A model generated the notes under the pieces. The model saw nothing but the letters and a program-made list of their open reading frames with translations. It had not been told where the DNA came from and did no database searches. This document shows positions 18,224-27,389 of a stretch of DNA of 64,000 bases, one piece after another. Position 1 is the first letter of the stretch; every line of letters begins with the position of its first letter. Both the position numbers and the translations under genes were made by a program. The DNA is from Pseudomonas fortuita (lineage in GTDB: Bacteria; Pseudomonadota; Gammaproteobacteria; Pseudomonadales; Pseudomonadaceae). The stretch lies in assembly GCF_026898135.2 (NCBI RefSeq), contig NZ_CP114035.2, forward strand, positions 5,931,501 through 5,995,500, read 5' to 3'.

Positions 18224-18288
18224 GAGACTCCCCAAAGGCCTTCAAGTAGGTAGAATGCCGCAGACCCTACAGCCGTCGGCATCCGTCC

Positions 18289-18975
18289 ATGTCCACCCTA
18301 GCAGACAACCTTTCCGCTATTTCCGCCCGTATTGCCAGCGCTGCCCAGGCTGCCGGGCGCGATCCGGCCAGCGTCCAGTTGCTGGCCGTGAGCAAGACCA
18401 AGCCCGCCAGCGCCATTCGCGAAATCCACGCCGCTGGCGTGCGCGATGTCGGGGAAAATTACCTACAAGAAGCGCTGACAAAGCAGCAGGCGCTAAGCGA
18501 CCTGCCCTTGATCTGGCACTTCATCGGCCCCATTCAGTCGAACAAGACCAAAGCCATCGCCGAGCATTTCGACTGGGTGCATTCCGTGGACCGCCTGAAA
18601 ATTGCCCAACGCCTGTGCGAGCAGCGCCCTGCCGGCCTGGCGCCACTGAATCTCTGCCTGCAAGTGAACGTGAGCGGCGAAGACAGCAAGTCTGGCTGCG
18701 CCCCCGCTGACCTTCCGGCCCTGGCCCAGGCAGTGGCCGGGCTGCCCAACCTGCGCTTGCGTGGGCTGATGGCAATCCCCGAGCCCACCGACGACCGCGC
18801 CGCCCAAGAGGCAGCGTTCGCCCGCTTGCGCCAGCTGCAGGAAAGCCTGGGCCTTGGCCTGGACACGCTCTCCATGGGCATGAGCCACGACCTTGAAGCG
18901 GCTATTGCACAGGGTGCGACCTGGGTACGCATTGGTACCGCCCTGTTCGGCGCCCGCGACTACGGCCAACACTGA
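18289..18975 (+). CDS. yggS: YggS/PLPBP pyridoxal phosphate homeostasis protein
   Basis: 228-residue alanine-racemase-fold protein that binds PLP and buffers vitamin B6 and amino-acid pools. The PLP lysine lies in LLAVSKTKP near residue 36. GENYLQEALTK, WHFIGPIQSNK, the phosphate-binding SMGMSHDLEAAI near 199-210 and RIGTALFGARDY at the C-terminus are all family marks. ATG start. First of a plus-strand series with proC and yggT, as in many gammaproteobacteria. Confidence 0.95.
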   Translation: MSTLADNLSAISARIASAAQAAGRDPASVQLLAVSKTKPASAIREIHAAGVRDVGENYLQEALTKQQALSDLPLIWHFIGPIQSNKTKAIAEHFDWVHSVDRLKIAQRLCEQRPAGLAPLNLCLQVNVSGEDSKSGCAPADLPALAQAVAGLPNLRLRGLMAIPEPTDDRAAQEAAFARLRQLQESLGLGLDTLSMGMSHDLEAAIAQGATWVRIGTALFGARDYGQH

Positions 18976-19013
18976 CTCCATGCTTTACTCACTCTTCCCC
19001 ACAAGGACCTGAC

Positions 19014-19832
19014 ATGAGCAAGACACGTATTGCCTTTATCGGCGCCGGCAACATGGCCGCCAGCCTGATCGGTGGTTTGCGTGCCCAGGGCCTGGACGCC
19101 TCGCAGATCCGCGCCAGCGACCCGGGCGTCGAGACCCGCACCCGTATCCAGGCCGAGCACGGCATCGAAACCTTCGAGCACAACGCCCAGGCCATCGACG
19201 GCGCTGACGTCATCGTGCTGGCGGTCAAGCCGCAGGTCATGAAAACCGTGTGCCAGGCCCTGCAACCCCACCTGCAGGATGGCCAGCTGATCGTTTCCAT
19301 CGCCGCCGGCATCACCTGTGCCAGCCTGCAAAGCTGGGTGGGCGCTCGCCCGGTGGTGCGCTGCATGCCCAATACCCCAGCGCTGCTGCGCCAGGGCGTA
19401 AGCGGCCTGTACGCCACCGCTGAAGTGTCCGACGCGCAGCGCCAGCAGGCCGAACAGCTGCTGTCGGCCGTCGGCACTGCCCTGTGGCTGGAGCAGGAAC
19501 AACAACTGGACGCTGTGACCGCTGTATCCGGCAGCGGCCCTGCGTATTTCTTCCTGCTGATTGAGGCCATGACGGCAGCGGGCGAAAAACTCGGCCTGCC
19601 ACGTGAAACCGCCTCCCAGCTGACCTTGCAGACTGCCCTTGGTGCTGCCCGCATGGCGGTTGCAAGCGATGTCGATGCCGCCGAGCTGCGCCGCCGCGTC
19701 ACCTCGCCCGCCGGCACCACCGAAGCGGCCATCAAGTCGTTCCAGGCCAGCGGCTTCGAAGCCATCGTCGAGCAGGCACTGCAGGCTGCGGCCACGCGCT
19801 CCGCCGAGCTGGCCGAACAACTGGGCAAATAA
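19014..19832 (+). CDS. proC: Pyrroline-5-carboxylate reductase
   Basis: Last step of proline synthesis: NAD(P)H reduction of pyrroline-5-carboxylate. The 272-residue protein starts MSKTRIAFIGAGNMAASLIG, a Rossmann GxGxxA/G motif at 10-15. VLAVKPQ near 69-75, RCMPNTPALLRQG near 119-131 and the C-terminal dimer domain with AVSGSGPAYFF near 176-186 and TSPAGTTEAAI near 238-248 are typical. Start has AAGGACC upstream. Eleven bases precede yggT. Confidence 0.97.
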   Translation: MSKTRIAFIGAGNMAASLIGGLRAQGLDASQIRASDPGVETRTRIQAEHGIETFEHNAQAIDGADVIVLAVKPQVMKTVCQALQPHLQDGQLIVSIAAGITCASLQSWVGARPVVRCMPNTPALLRQGVSGLYATAEVSDAQRQQAEQLLSAVGTALWLEQEQQLDAVTAVSGSGPAYFFLLIEAMTAAGEKLGLPRETASQLTLQTALGAARMAVASDVDAAELRRRVTSPAGTTEAAIKSFQASGFEAIVEQALQAAATRSAELAEQLGK

Positions 19833-19842
19833 GGAGCTTTAG

Positions 19843-20433
19843 ATGAATGCACTGTCTGGCGCCGCGATCTTCGTGGTGCAAACCCTGGTCAGCCTCTACC
19901 TGGTGATCGTCCTGCTGCGTTTTGTCCTGCAACTGGTCAAAGCCAACTTCTATAACCCGCTGTGCCAGTTCGCTGTGCGTGCCACGCAGCCGCTGCTCAA
20001 GCCGATCCGCCGGATCATCCCCAGCATCGGCGGGCTGGACACCTCGTCGCTGTTGCTGGCGATCGTAATCCAGGCGCTGCTGATGGGCTTTGTGCTGATG
20101 GTCACCTACGGCACCTTCGGTGACGTCCTGCACCTGCTGATGTGGGCGATCATTGGCATCACCTCGCTGTTCCTGAAAATTTTCTGGGTGGCGATGATTG
20201 TCATGGTGATCGTGTCCTGGGTTGCCCCCAACAGTCACAACCCGGCAGCGGAACTGGCCTACCAGATCAGCGAACCGGTGCTGGCACCGTTCCGCCGCAT
20301 CGTGCCCAACCTGGGCGGCATGGACATCTCGCCGATCTTCGCCTTCCTGGCGATCCAGGTAATCCAGTCGTTCGTCATGCCCCCGCTGGCCGCCTACGCA
20401 GGCATGCCACAAGAACTGTGGCGCATGATCTGA
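19843..20433 (+). CDS. yggT: YggT-family membrane protein
   Basis: 196-residue inner-membrane protein with two tandem YGGT repeats. The first runs near residues 8-75 (VSLYLVIVLLRFVLQL to IRRIIPSIGGLDTSSL), the second near 108-180 (WVAMIVMVIVSWVAPN to FRRIVPNLGGMDISPI). Family members are linked to osmotic protection and membrane integrity, but the molecular role is not settled. AAGGAG lies 8 bases ahead of the ATG. Same transcription unit as proC; a hairpin follows the stop. Confidence 0.93.
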   Translation: MNALSGAAIFVVQTLVSLYLVIVLLRFVLQLVKANFYNPLCQFAVRATQPLLKPIRRIIPSIGGLDTSSLLLAIVIQALLMGFVLMVTYGTFGDVLHLLMWAIIGITSLFLKIFWVAMIVMVIVSWVAPNSHNPAAELAYQISEPVLAPFRRIVPNLGGMDISPIFAFLAIQVIQSFVMPPLAAYAGMPQELWRMI

Positions 20434-20445
20434 CCCTGGTTGCTT

Positions 20446-20473
20446 CCAGCGGCAAGCCTTTGCTTGCCGCTGG
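20446..20473 (+). terminator. GC-rich hairpin after yggT
   Basis: CCAGCGGCAAGC, CTTT, GCTTGCCGCTGG: a perfect 12-base stem 12 bases after the yggT stop. There is no U-run, so it may be a transcription end or an RNA-stability element. Confidence 0.5.
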
Positions 20474-20521
20474 GGGTAGCGCTCTTTAGACTTACGCCTC
20501 CGTCAAGCGTGAGCAGGGTCG

Positions 20522-21661
20522 ATGTCCACTGTCTTTCCCGAAGATTCCGTCGGTCTGGTAGTACCGCAAACCGCCCGGTTCGATGAACCGCTGGCACTGG
20601 CTTGTGGCCGCTCCCTGGCCAGTTACGAGCTGGTCTACGAGACCTATGGCACCCTGAACGCCAGCGCGAGCAACGCCGTGCTCATCTGCCATGCCCTGTC
20701 CGGCCACCACCATGCCGCTGGCTATCATGCCGCCACCGACCGCAAACCAGGCTGGTGGGACAGCTGCATTGGCCCTGGCAAACCGATCGACACCAACCGC
20801 TTCTTCGTCGTCAGCCTGAACAACCTTGGCGGCTGCAACGGCAGCACCGGCCCCAGCAGCGTCAACCCGGCCACCGGCAAGCCTTATGGCGCCGACTTCC
20901 CGGTACTGACCGTAGAGGACTGGGTGCACAGCCAGGTGCGCCTGGGCGAGCGCCTGGGCATCCAGCAATGGGCCGCTGTGGTCGGCGGCAGCCTGGGCGG
21001 CATGCAGGCACTGCAATGGACCATCAGCTACCCGGAGCGTGTGCGCCATTGCGTCGACATCGCCTCGGCCCCCAAGCTGTCGGCGCAGAACATCGCCTTC
21101 AACGAAGTGGCTCGCCAGGCAATCCTCACCGACCCCGAATTCCACGGCGGTTCGTTCCAGGACCAGGGCGTGATTCCCAAACGCGGCCTGATGCTGGCAC
21201 GCATGGTCGGCCATATCACCTACCTGTCCGACGACTCGATGGGCGAAAAATTCGGCCGCGAGCTGAAGAGCGACAAGCTCAACTACGACTTCCACAGCGT
21301 CGAGTTCCAGGTCGAAAGCTACCTGCGCTACCAGGGCGAGGAGTTTTCCGGCCGTTTCGATGCCAACACCTACCTGCTGATGACCAAGGCGCTGGACTAT
21401 TTCGACCCGGCCGCAGCCCAAGGCGGCGACCTGGCCGCTACCCTGGCCCACGTCAAAGCGGATTACTGCATCATGTCGTTCACCACCGACTGGCGCTTCT
21501 CGCCGGCCCGTTCGCGCGAGATCGTCGACGCCCTGATGGCTGCACGCAAGAACGTCTGCTACCTGGAGATCGACTCGCCTTACGGGCACGATGCCTTCCT
21601 GATCCCTACACCTCGCTATATGCAGGGCTTCTCGAACTACATGAACCGCATTGTCATCTGA
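20522..21661 (+). CDS. metX: Homoserine O-acyltransferase MetX (probably succinyl)
   Basis: First committed step of methionine synthesis, acylation of homoserine. The 379-residue alpha/beta hydrolase has the nucleophile Ser in [12 protein letters not shown] near 159-170, the [13 protein letters not shown] oxyanion region near 100-112, Asp in [10 protein letters not shown] near 325-334 and His in SPYGHDAF near 354-361. Published work on the MetX family shows that the Pseudomonas members use succinyl-CoA (MetXS) despite the acetyltransferase fold; I infer this here from lineage, not from a residue I can verify. metW overlaps the region of its stop and shares the transcript. Confidence 0.93.
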   Translation: MSTVFPEDSVGLVVPQTARFDEPLALACGRSLASYELVYETYGTLNASASNAVLICHALSGHHHAAGYHAATDRKPGWWDSCIGPGKPIDTNRFFVVSLNNLGGCNGSTGPSSVNPATGKPYGADFPVLTVEDWVHSQVRLGERLGIQQWAAVVGGSLGGMQALQWTISYPERVRHCVDIASAPKLSAQNIAFNEVARQAILTDPEFHGGSFQDQGVIPKRGLMLARMVGHITYLSDDSMGEKFGRELKSDKLNYDFHSVEFQVESYLRYQGEEFSGRFDANTYLLMTKALDYFDPAAAQGGDLAATLAHVKADYCIMSFTTDWRFSPARSREIVDALMAARKNVCYLEIDSPYGHDAFLIPTPRYMQGFSNYMNRIVI

Positions 21662-21668
21662 GGACAGC

Positions 21669-22289
21669 ATGAGAGCCGATCTGGAAATCATCCACGACTG
21701 GATCCCCGCCGGCAGCCGGGTACTTGACCTGGGCTGCGGCAGCGGCGAACTGCTGGCCTCGCTGCGTGACCGTAAACAGGTCACCGGCTATGGCCTGGAA
21801 ATCGACGCCGACAACATCGCCGCCTGCGTGGCCAAAGGCGTCAACGTTATCGAGCAGGACCTGGACAAGGGTCTGGGCAACTTTGCCAGCAACAGCTTCG
21901 ACGTCGTGATCATGACCCAGGCCCTGCAGGCCGTGGAGTACCCCGACCGCATCCTCGACGAGATGCTGCGCGTGGGCCGCCAGTGCATCATCACCTTCCC
22001 CAACTTCGGCCACTGGCGCTGCCGCTGGTACCTGGCGACCAAAGGCCGCATGCCAGTATCGGACTTCATGCCGTATACCTGGTACAACACGCCGAACATC
22101 CACTTCTGCACCTTCGCCGACTTCGAAGAACTGGTGCACGAACGCAGGGCCAAGGTACTAGACCGCCTGGCCGTCGATCACTTGCACCGCAACGGGTGGG
22201 GTGGCCGGCTATGGCCTAATCTTCTAGGTGAAATCGGCATCTATCGCGTCAGCAGCCCGGCCCTGCAAGAACATCAGCTCGCCGTCTGA
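21669..22289 (+). CDS. metW: MetW methyltransferase-like protein
   Basis: 206-residue class I SAM-binding fold protein always found next to metX in pseudomonads and needed for, or stimulating, methionine synthesis there. Motif I is VLDLGCGSGELLASL near residues 18-32, the acidic loop YGLEIDADN follows near 43-51, and TQALQAVEYP near 86-95 is at the place of motif II. Start 21669 is preceded by GAGGAC and lies 7 bases after the metX stop; an in-frame start at 21651 would overlap metX. Confidence 0.93.
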   Translation: MRADLEIIHDWIPAGSRVLDLGCGSGELLASLRDRKQVTGYGLEIDADNIAACVAKGVNVIEQDLDKGLGNFASNSFDVVIMTQALQAVEYPDRILDEMLRVGRQCIITFPNFGHWRCRWYLATKGRMPVSDFMPYTWYNTPNIHFCTFADFEELVHERRAKVLDRLAVDHLHRNGWGGRLWPNLLGEIGIYRVSSPALQEHQLAV

Positions 22290-22311
22290 CGCCCACTGGA
22301 GGAATCGCACC

Positions 22312-22746
22312 ATGCGTCGCCTAGCCCTGTTCCTGTTCAGCCTGTGCCTGGCATTGCCGGTACTGGCTGCCGATGCCGCCCGGCCCGAGCGCAAGGAAGT
22401 GTTTGGCGACGTGACGGTGCACTACAGCGCATTCACATCAAGCATGCTCACACCCGAGGTGGCCGCAGCCACCGGCCTGGTGCGCAGCAAGAACCAGGGC
22501 GTGCTCAACATTGCCGTGCTCAAGGCCGGCAAGCCCGCCCCGGCGCTGGTCAGCGGCACAGTCAAGGACCTGACCGGGCGCAGCAGCCCGCTGTCATTCA
22601 AGCAGGTTACCGAACAGGGCGCGGTGTACTACATCGCTCAGTTCAAGATCGAACAGCCAGAAACCGTCACCTTCGACCTGAACATCGAAACCGGCGGCAT
22701 CAGCAACTCCCTCAGTTTCAATCAGGAAGTTTTCCCAGGCGAATGA
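22312..22746 (+). CDS. DUF4426 exported protein
   Basis: 144-residue protein with a clear signal peptide ([22 protein letters not shown], cleavage near 21-23) and a mature all-beta-looking domain of about 120 residues with [15 protein letters not shown] near 32-46. It matches the DUF4426 pattern as I know it from pseudomonads; function unknown. TGGAGGAA precedes the ATG. The stop overlaps the rdgB start as ATGA, so translation of rdgB is probably coupled to it. A periplasmic protein fixed between metW and rdgB-hemW is a conserved oddity. Confidence 0.85.
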   Translation: MRRLALFLFSLCLALPVLAADAARPERKEVFGDVTVHYSAFTSSMLTPEVAAATGLVRSKNQGVLNIAVLKAGKPAPALVSGTVKDLTGRSSPLSFKQVTEQGAVYYIAQFKIEQPETVTFDLNIETGGISNSLSFNQEVFPGE

Positions 22747-23339
22747 TGAATTTCCAGCAACTCGTATTGGCCAGCCATAACGCCGGCAAACTCAAGGAAC
22801 TCCAGGCCATGCTCGGCCAGTCCGTCCAGCTGCGCTCGATTGGTGAGTTCAGCCAGGTCGAGCCCGAAGAAACCGGCCTGTCGTTCGTCGAGAACGCCAT
22901 CCTCAAGGCACGCAATGCCGCGCGTATTTCCGGCCTGCCCGCCTTGGCCGACGATTCCGGCCTGGCCGTGGACTTCCTCGGTGGGGCGCCGGGCATTTAC
23001 TCGGCACGCTATGCCGACGGCAAGGGTGACGCGGCGAACAACGCCAAACTGCTCGAGGCCCTGAAAGACGTGCCCGAGGCCGAACGCGGCGCACAGTTCG
23101 TCTGCGTCCTGGCGCTGGTGCGCCATGCCGACGACCCGCTGCCGATCCTGTGCGAAGGCCTGTGGCACGGCAGCATCCTGTTCGAGGCCAGCGGTGAGCA
23201 CGGCTTTGGCTATGACCCGCTGTTCTGGGTACCGGAGCGCAACTGCTCCAGCGCCGACCTGGCCCCTGTGGATAAAAACCAGCTCAGCCACCGCGCCCGT
23301 GCCATGGCCCTGCTGCGCCAACGTCTGGGCCTGGCATGA
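22743..23339 (+). CDS. rdgB: dITP/XTP pyrophosphatase (RdgB/HAM1)
   Basis: Removes non-canonical purine nucleotides (dITP, ITP, XTP) by hydrolysis to monophosphate and PPi. In 198 residues: [13 protein letters not shown] near 8-20 binds the triphosphate, [15 protein letters not shown] near 41-55 and [24 protein letters not shown] near 67-90 form the active site with the metal-binding Asp, GFGYDPLF near 153-160 and SHRARAM near 181-187 close it. Start ATG 22743 overlaps the DUF4426 stop. Its own stop overlaps hemW as ATGA. Confidence 0.96.
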   Translation: MMNFQQLVLASHNAGKLKELQAMLGQSVQLRSIGEFSQVEPEETGLSFVENAILKARNAARISGLPALADDSGLAVDFLGGAPGIYSARYADGKGDAANNAKLLEALKDVPEAERGAQFVCVLALVRHADDPLPILCEGLWHGSILFEASGEHGFGYDPLFWVPERNCSSADLAPVDKNQLSHRARAMALLRQRLGLA

Positions 23340-24511
23340 TCGCAACGCTGTCTTCACCCGGCGCGGCGGGCTTTACCAGCCTGCCGCCGCTGGCGCTGTA
23401 CATCCACATACCGTGGTGCGTGCGCAAATGCCCATATTGCGACTTCAACTCCCACGCTGCCGGGCCTGAACTGCCCGAAGACGCCTACGTCACAGCCCTG
23501 CTGGACGACCTGGACCAGGAGCAGGCCGCGGTACAGGGCCGCCCGATCAGCTCGATCTTCTTTGGTGGCGGTACGCCCAGCCTGTTCAGTGCCAACGCCT
23601 TGGGCCGGCTGCTACGCGGCGTGGAACAACGCATCCCGTTTGCCCCAGACATCGAAATCACGCTGGAGGCCAACCCGGGCACGTTCGAGCAGGACAAGTT
23701 CAAGGCCTACCGGCAAACCGGCATCAACCGCCTGTCCATCGGCGTACAGAGCTTCCAGGCCGCCAAGCTGGAGGCACTGGGGCGCATACACAATGGTGAC
23801 GAAGCAGTCCGTGCCGCCGGCATGGCGCGTGCCGCGGGCTTCGACAACTTCAACATGGACCTGATGCATGGCCTGCCCGACCAATCACTGGATGACGCAC
23901 TGGGCGACCTGCGACAGGCCATCGACCTTGGGCCGACGCACCTGTCTTGGTACCAGCTGACCGTGGAGCCGAACACGGTGTTCTGGAACCAGCCGCCAGA
24001 GCTGCCCGAAGACGACATCCTCTGGGACATCCAGGAAGCCGGCCAGGCATTGATGGCCAAGCACGGGTTCCGCCAGTACGAAGTCTCGGCCTACGCCCAG
24101 GCGGGCCGTGCTGCGCAACACAACCTCAACTACTGGCGTTTCGGCGACTTCATAGGTATTGGTGCCGGTGCCCACGGCAAACTGACCTTCGCCGACGGGC
24201 GCATCCTGCGCACCTGGAAAACCCGCCTGCCCAAGGACTACCTTAACCTGGCCAAACCGTTCAAGGCCGGCGAGAAGCTGCTGCCGGTCGACGAGCTGCC
24301 GTTCGAATTCCTGATGAACGCCCTGCGGCTTACCGATGGCGTGGAGGCCGAACTGTTCACCCAGCGCACGGGATTGCCGCTGGCACAGCTGCGCGAGGCA
24401 CGCCGCGCCGCCGAACAAAAGGGCCTTTTACAGGTCGAACCGGATCGACTGGCAGCCACGCCAAGGGGCCAGTTGTTTCTCAATGACCTGCTGCAGTATT
24501 TCTTGACCTAA
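23336..24511 (+). CDS. hemW: HemW radical-SAM heme chaperone
   Basis: 391-residue radical SAM protein once annotated as oxygen-independent coproporphyrinogen III oxidase-like. The cluster motif [10 protein letters not shown] near 28-37 has the CxxxCxxC spacing followed by F, as in Hem[11 protein letters not shown] near 75-84, RLSIGVQSF near 131-139 and [10 protein letters not shown] near 171-180 are core radical SAM segments, and a HemN C-terminal domain follows. The conserved histidine at [13 protein letters not shown] fits heme transfer proteins. Coupled by ATGA overlap to rdgB. Confidence 0.93.
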   Translation: MIATLSSPGAAGFTSLPPLALYIHIPWCVRKCPYCDFNSHAAGPELPEDAYVTALLDDLDQEQAAVQGRPISSIFFGGGTPSLFSANALGRLLRGVEQRIPFAPDIEITLEANPGTFEQDKFKAYRQTGINRLSIGVQSFQAAKLEALGRIHNGDEAVRAAGMARAAGFDNFNMDLMHGLPDQSLDDALGDLRQAIDLGPTHLSWYQLTVEPNTVFWNQPPELPEDDILWDIQEAGQALMAKHGFRQYEVSAYAQAGRAAQHNLNYWRFGDFIGIGAGAHGKLTFADGRILRTWKTRLPKDYLNLAKPFKAGEKLLPVDELPFEFLMNALRLTDGVEAELFTQRTGLPLAQLREARRAAEQKGLLQVEPDRLAATPRGQLFLNDLLQYFLT

Positions 24512-24520
24512 GGATGACCC

Positions 24521-24847
24521 ATGGATCTGGTACTTGATCTGCTCGCGACGGTTTCCCGCTGGAGCCGCAGCAACCTGTCGGAGATTTCACTGGCCTTGGT
24601 AGGCTGCCTGCTGGTGCTGTTCGGCACCGATGTCAAAGCCTGGGCCGAGCAACGCCTGGGTGGGCTGGCGGGCGCACTGCGGGTGCCGTTCATGGCGCTG
24701 ATGGTGGTGGTCGGCAGCGGTGCAGCGCTAATCTATGCCACGCCGTGGGTAGTGAAGGGGTTGGGCCAGTTCAACAACTACGCGCTGGCGCCGGTGTTGC
24801 TGGTGGTGCTGGTCTTGATTGGCGTGGTGGCTGATCGCAGGGGTTGA
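24521..24847 (+). CDS. DUF3392 membrane protein
   Basis: 108-residue inner-membrane protein with three hydrophobic segments: near 20-36 (ISLALVGCLLVLFG), 53-76 (FMALMVVVGSGAALIYATPW) and 84-103. It fits the DUF3392 family known from gammaproteobacteria; function unknown. It follows hemW by 9 bases and ends the plus-strand unit; a palindrome (GGCCCTTGCAAGGGCC, 24861-24876) and a strong bidirectional terminator follow. Confidence 0.85.
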   Translation: MDLVLDLLATVSRWSRSNLSEISLALVGCLLVLFGTDVKAWAEQRLGGLAGALRVPFMALMVVVGSGAALIYATPWVVKGLGQFNNYALAPVLLVVLVLIGVVADRRG

Positions 24848-24970
24848 TTCCATCTACAAAGGCCCTTGCAAGGGCCACTGCCTTGCTCAAAATCTTGACG
24901 GTTGCGTAATTTCTGTGGGGATGTTTGAGGTGAAGTCTCAGAGCCAAGGATACTCAGTCCTGGCGCTCAC

Positions 24971-25002
24971 AAAAAAACCGCCTTTCTCAAGGCGGTTTTT
25001 TT
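24971..25002. terminator. Bidirectional rho-independent terminator
   Basis: AAAAAAACCGCC, TTTCTCAA, GGCGGTTTTTTT. Perfect 12-base arms between the convergent DUF3392 and trmB genes. Confidence 0.93.
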
Positions 25003-25051
25003 CGCCTGCATTTCTGCAAGCACCAGCACATCGAAAGGCCAGATCAGCCGA

Positions 25052-25774
25052 TCAATCCGCCTTCTCGAACTTCAAATCCCACACCCCATGCCCCAGCCGC
25101 TCACCGCGGCGCTCGAATTTGGTGATCGGGCGCTCTTCCGGGCGTGGCACGTAGGTGCCGTCAGCCGCACGGTTGCGGTAGCCCGGGGCGGCGCTCATCA
25201 CTTCCAGCATGTACTCGGCATACGGTTCCCAGTCGGTGGCCATGTGGAACACGCCACCAGGCTTGAGCTTGCGACGGACCAGCTCGGCAAACTCAAGCTG
25301 TACGATGCGGCGCTTGTGGTGGCGCGCCTTGTGCCAAGGGTCGGGGAAGAACAGCATCAGGCGGTCGAGGCTGTTGTCCGCCACACAGCGGTTCAGCACT
25401 TCGATGGCATCGCAGTCGTATACACGCAGGTTCTTAAGCCCCTGGGTCAGTACGCCGTTGAGCAGCGCACCTACACCCGGGCGGTGCACTTCCACACCGA
25501 TGAAGTCCTGCTCAGGTGCGGCAGCAGCCATTTCCAGCAAGGAATGGCCCATGCCGAAGCCGATCTCCAGGGTGCGCGGCGCCGACCGGCCGAATACCTG
25601 GTCATAGTCCACCGGGCTGTCGGCCAGCGGCAGGATGTACAGCGGGCCGCCCTGATCCAGGCCGCGTTGCTGGCCTTCGGTCATGCGCCCGGCGCGCATC
25701 ACGAAGCTCTTGATGCGGCGGTGTGGGCGGGCTTCGCCGTCGGGAGTGATCGGCGTATCGTGCGATTCAGTCAT
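25052..25774 (-). CDS. trmB: tRNA (guanine-N7)-methyltransferase
   Basis: Methylates G46 of tRNA variable loops using SAM. In 240 residues: an N-terminal basic segment ([18 protein letters not shown]) near 18-35, SAM motif [15 protein letters not shown] near 69-83, GVEVHRPG near 93-100, the catalytic-region motif [15 protein letters not shown] near 142-156, and [11 protein letters not shown] near 180-190. ATG start with CAGGAGC-like spacing from thiG, whose stop lies 9 bases upstream, so the genes form one unit thiS-thiG-trmB. Confidence 0.96.
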   Translation of the reverse strand: MTESHDTPITPDGEARPHRRIKSFVMRAGRMTEGQQRGLDQGGPLYILPLADSPVDYDQVFGRSAPRTLEIGFGMGHSLLEMAAAAPEQDFIGVEVHRPGVGALLNGVLTQGLKNLRVYDCDAIEVLNRCVADNSLDRLMLFFPDPWHKARHHKRRIVQLEFAELVRRKLKPGGVFHMATDWEPYAEYMLEVMSAAPGYRNRAADGTYVPRPEERPITKFERRGERLGHGVWDLKFEKAD

Positions 25775-25783
25775 CAGGAGCTC

Positions 25784-26596
25784 TTACTTGATCAGACCAT
25801 CCAGCGGCGAAGAGGCGCTGGCATAGAGTTTCTTCGGCATACGGCCGGCCAGGTAGGCCATGCGACCGGCGACAATGGCGTGCTTCATGGCTTCGGCCAT
25901 CAGCACCGGCTGCTGGGCGTGGGCGATGGCCGAGTTCATCAGCACCGCCTCGCAACCCATTTCCATTGCGATGGTGGCGTCGGAAGCAGTACCTACGCCG
26001 GCATCGACCAGCACCGGCACCTTGGACTCTTCCAGAATGATCTGCAGGTTGTAGGGGTTGCAGATACCCAGGCCAGTGCCAATCAGGCCAGCCAGCGGCA
26101 TGACCGCGATGCAGCCGGCTTCAGCCAGCTGGCGGGCGATGATCGGGTCGTCGCTGGTGTACACCATCACGTCGAAACCTTCCTTGACCAGCACTTCGGC
26201 GGCCTTGAGGGTTTCGATCACATTGGGGAACAGGGTTTTCTGGTCGGCCAGCACTTCCAGCTTTACCAGCGTCCGGGACTCGTGCGATTTGCGCCCGTCG
26301 AGCAGTTCGCGGGCCAGACGGCAGGTACGTACCGCTTCTACCGCGTCAAAGCAGCCTGCAGTGTTCGGCAGGATGGTGTACTTGTCGGGCGACAGTACGT
26401 CGAGCAGGTTCGGCTCGCCCGCATTCTGACCAAGGTTGGTGCGGCGCACGGCGACGGTGACGATTTCGGCACCCGAGGCCTCGGTGGCCAGGCGGGTTTC
26501 TTCCATGTCACGGTACTTGCCGGTACCGACCAGCAGGCGCGACTGAAAAGTACGCCCGGCCAGGGTGAAGGGCTTGTCGCTACGAACGTTGCTCAT
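25784..26596 (-). CDS. thiG: Thiazole synthase
   Basis: Builds the thiazole phosphate of thiamine from deoxyxylulose phosphate, dehydroglycine and sulfur delivered by ThiS. The 270-residue TIM barrel shows [12 protein letters not shown] near 19-30, ILPNTAGC near 75-82, the catalytic Lys in [16 protein letters not shown] near 109-124, [14 protein letters not shown] near 139-152 and [10 protein letters not shown] near 172-181. It lies 54 bases downstream of thiS. Confidence 0.96.
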   Translation of the reverse strand: MSNVRSDKPFTLAGRTFQSRLLVGTGKYRDMEETRLATEASGAEIVTVAVRRTNLGQNAGEPNLLDVLSPDKYTILPNTAGCFDAVEAVRTCRLARELLDGRKSHESRTLVKLEVLADQKTLFPNVIETLKAAEVLVKEGFDVMVYTSDDPIIARQLAEAGCIAVMPLAGLIGTGLGICNPYNLQIILEESKVPVLVDAGVGTASDATIAMEMGCEAVLMNSAIAHAQQPVLMAEAMKHAIVAGRMAYLAGRMPKKLYASASSPLDGLIK

Positions 26597-26650
26597 CGTT
26601 GTTCCTCGGGAAAAGGTTGCTGGGCTTGCTTGTAAACCGCCGGGCTGCTG

Positions 26651-26851
26651 TCAGCCGCCACCGATGGCGTGGACCACTTCGACCTGGTCGCCGTCGTTCA
26701 GCAGCGTGCTGTCGTGCTGGCTACGCGGCACGATATCCAGGTTCAGTTCCACTGCCACACGGCGCCCGGCCAGCTCCAGGCGCGTCAGCAGGGCTGCAAC
26801 GCTTTCGCCAGCAGGCAGTTCGTAAGGTTCACCGTTCAGTTGAATGCGCAT
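26651..26851 (-). CDS. thiS: ThiS sulfur carrier protein
   Basis: 66-residue ubiquitin-like protein ending in Gly-Gly (VEVVHAIGGG), the C-terminus that is adenylated and thiocarboxylated before handing sulfur to ThiG. MRIQLNGEPYELPAGESV opens the fold. I chose the ATG at 26851 because it matches the family length of about 66; an ATG 15 bases further up is possible. First gene of thiS-thiG-trmB. No TPP riboswitch is evident in the 100 bases upstream. Confidence 0.94.
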   Translation of the reverse strand: MRIQLNGEPYELPAGESVAALLTRLELAGRRVAVELNLDIVPRSQHDSTLLNDGDQVEVVHAIGGG

Positions 26852-26953
26852 GCGCACGGCCACCATTGTTCTTTGGGGCCCGCATTCTAGCGCCGAACCG
26901 GCCTGCAACCCAAGGCCGGTGCACGCCATTAGTCGCGATTGTGGACCACTCGG

Positions 26954-27325
26954 TCAGCCCAGTCGCCAAGCTGCCAGGCCCAGGCACAGCCAGCCGGCCA
27001 GGAAGCACAGGCCGCCAATCGGGGTGATCATGCCCAGCTTGCCCACCCCGCTGAGGGTCAGCAGGTACAGGCTGCCGGAAAACAGCACTATCCCTAGCGC
27101 AAACAGGCCGCCAGCCCAGCCAACCAGGCGCCCGGGCAGGTGCGCCGAGAGCACGGCGACACCGAAGATCGCCAGGGCATGCACCAGCTGGTAGGTCACG
27201 CCAGTGTGGAAGATCGCCAGGTAGTCTGCCGTCAGCCGGCTTTTCAGGCCATGGGCGGCGAAGGCACCCAGGGCGACCCCGGTAAAGCCGAAAAAGGCGG
27301 CAAGCATCAGGAAGCTGCGAAGCAT
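26954..27325 (-). CDS. DUF423 membrane protein
   Basis: 123-residue inner-membrane protein with four hydrophobic segments and the DUF423 signature LGAFAAHGLKSRL near residues 20-32. The family (YgdD in E. coli) has no firmly known role. Start 27325 has AAGGAG upstream; the longer frame to 27634 runs through the divergent mtgA gene and is not used. It is about 100 bases upstream of thiS on the same strand. Confidence 0.88.
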   Translation of the reverse strand: MLRSFLMLAAFFGFTGVALGAFAAHGLKSRLTADYLAIFHTGVTYQLVHALAIFGVAVLSAHLPGRLVGWAGGLFALGIVLFSGSLYLLTLSGVGKLGMITPIGGLCFLAGWLCLGLAAWRLG

Positions 27326-27350
27326 GGGACGACTCCTTGTATCGGGTCTG

Positions 27351-27356
27351 TATAAT
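27351..27356 (+). promoter_or_regulatory. Possible -10 box for mtgA
   Basis: TATAAT 34 bases ahead of the mtgA ATG, in the short gap to the divergent DUF423 gene, with TG directly before it. No convincing -35 hexamer is visible. Confidence 0.4.
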
Positions 27357-27389
27357 GGCCCCTTCCACCCGTACGGCCAAGCCATCGCC

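Noticed and set aside
24861..24970. Small RNA gene between DUF3392 and trmB
   Set aside because: A TTGACG at 24895-24900 and the downstream terminator suggested one, but no -10 box lies 16-18 bases behind it and the palindrome at 24861-24876 fits a transcription end of the upstream gene.
26852..26953. TPP riboswitch ahead of thiS
   Set aside because: No CTGAGA and ACC(T)GA THI-box pair is present on the minus strand upstream of thiS; the stretch is only about 100 bases and codes for nothing else.
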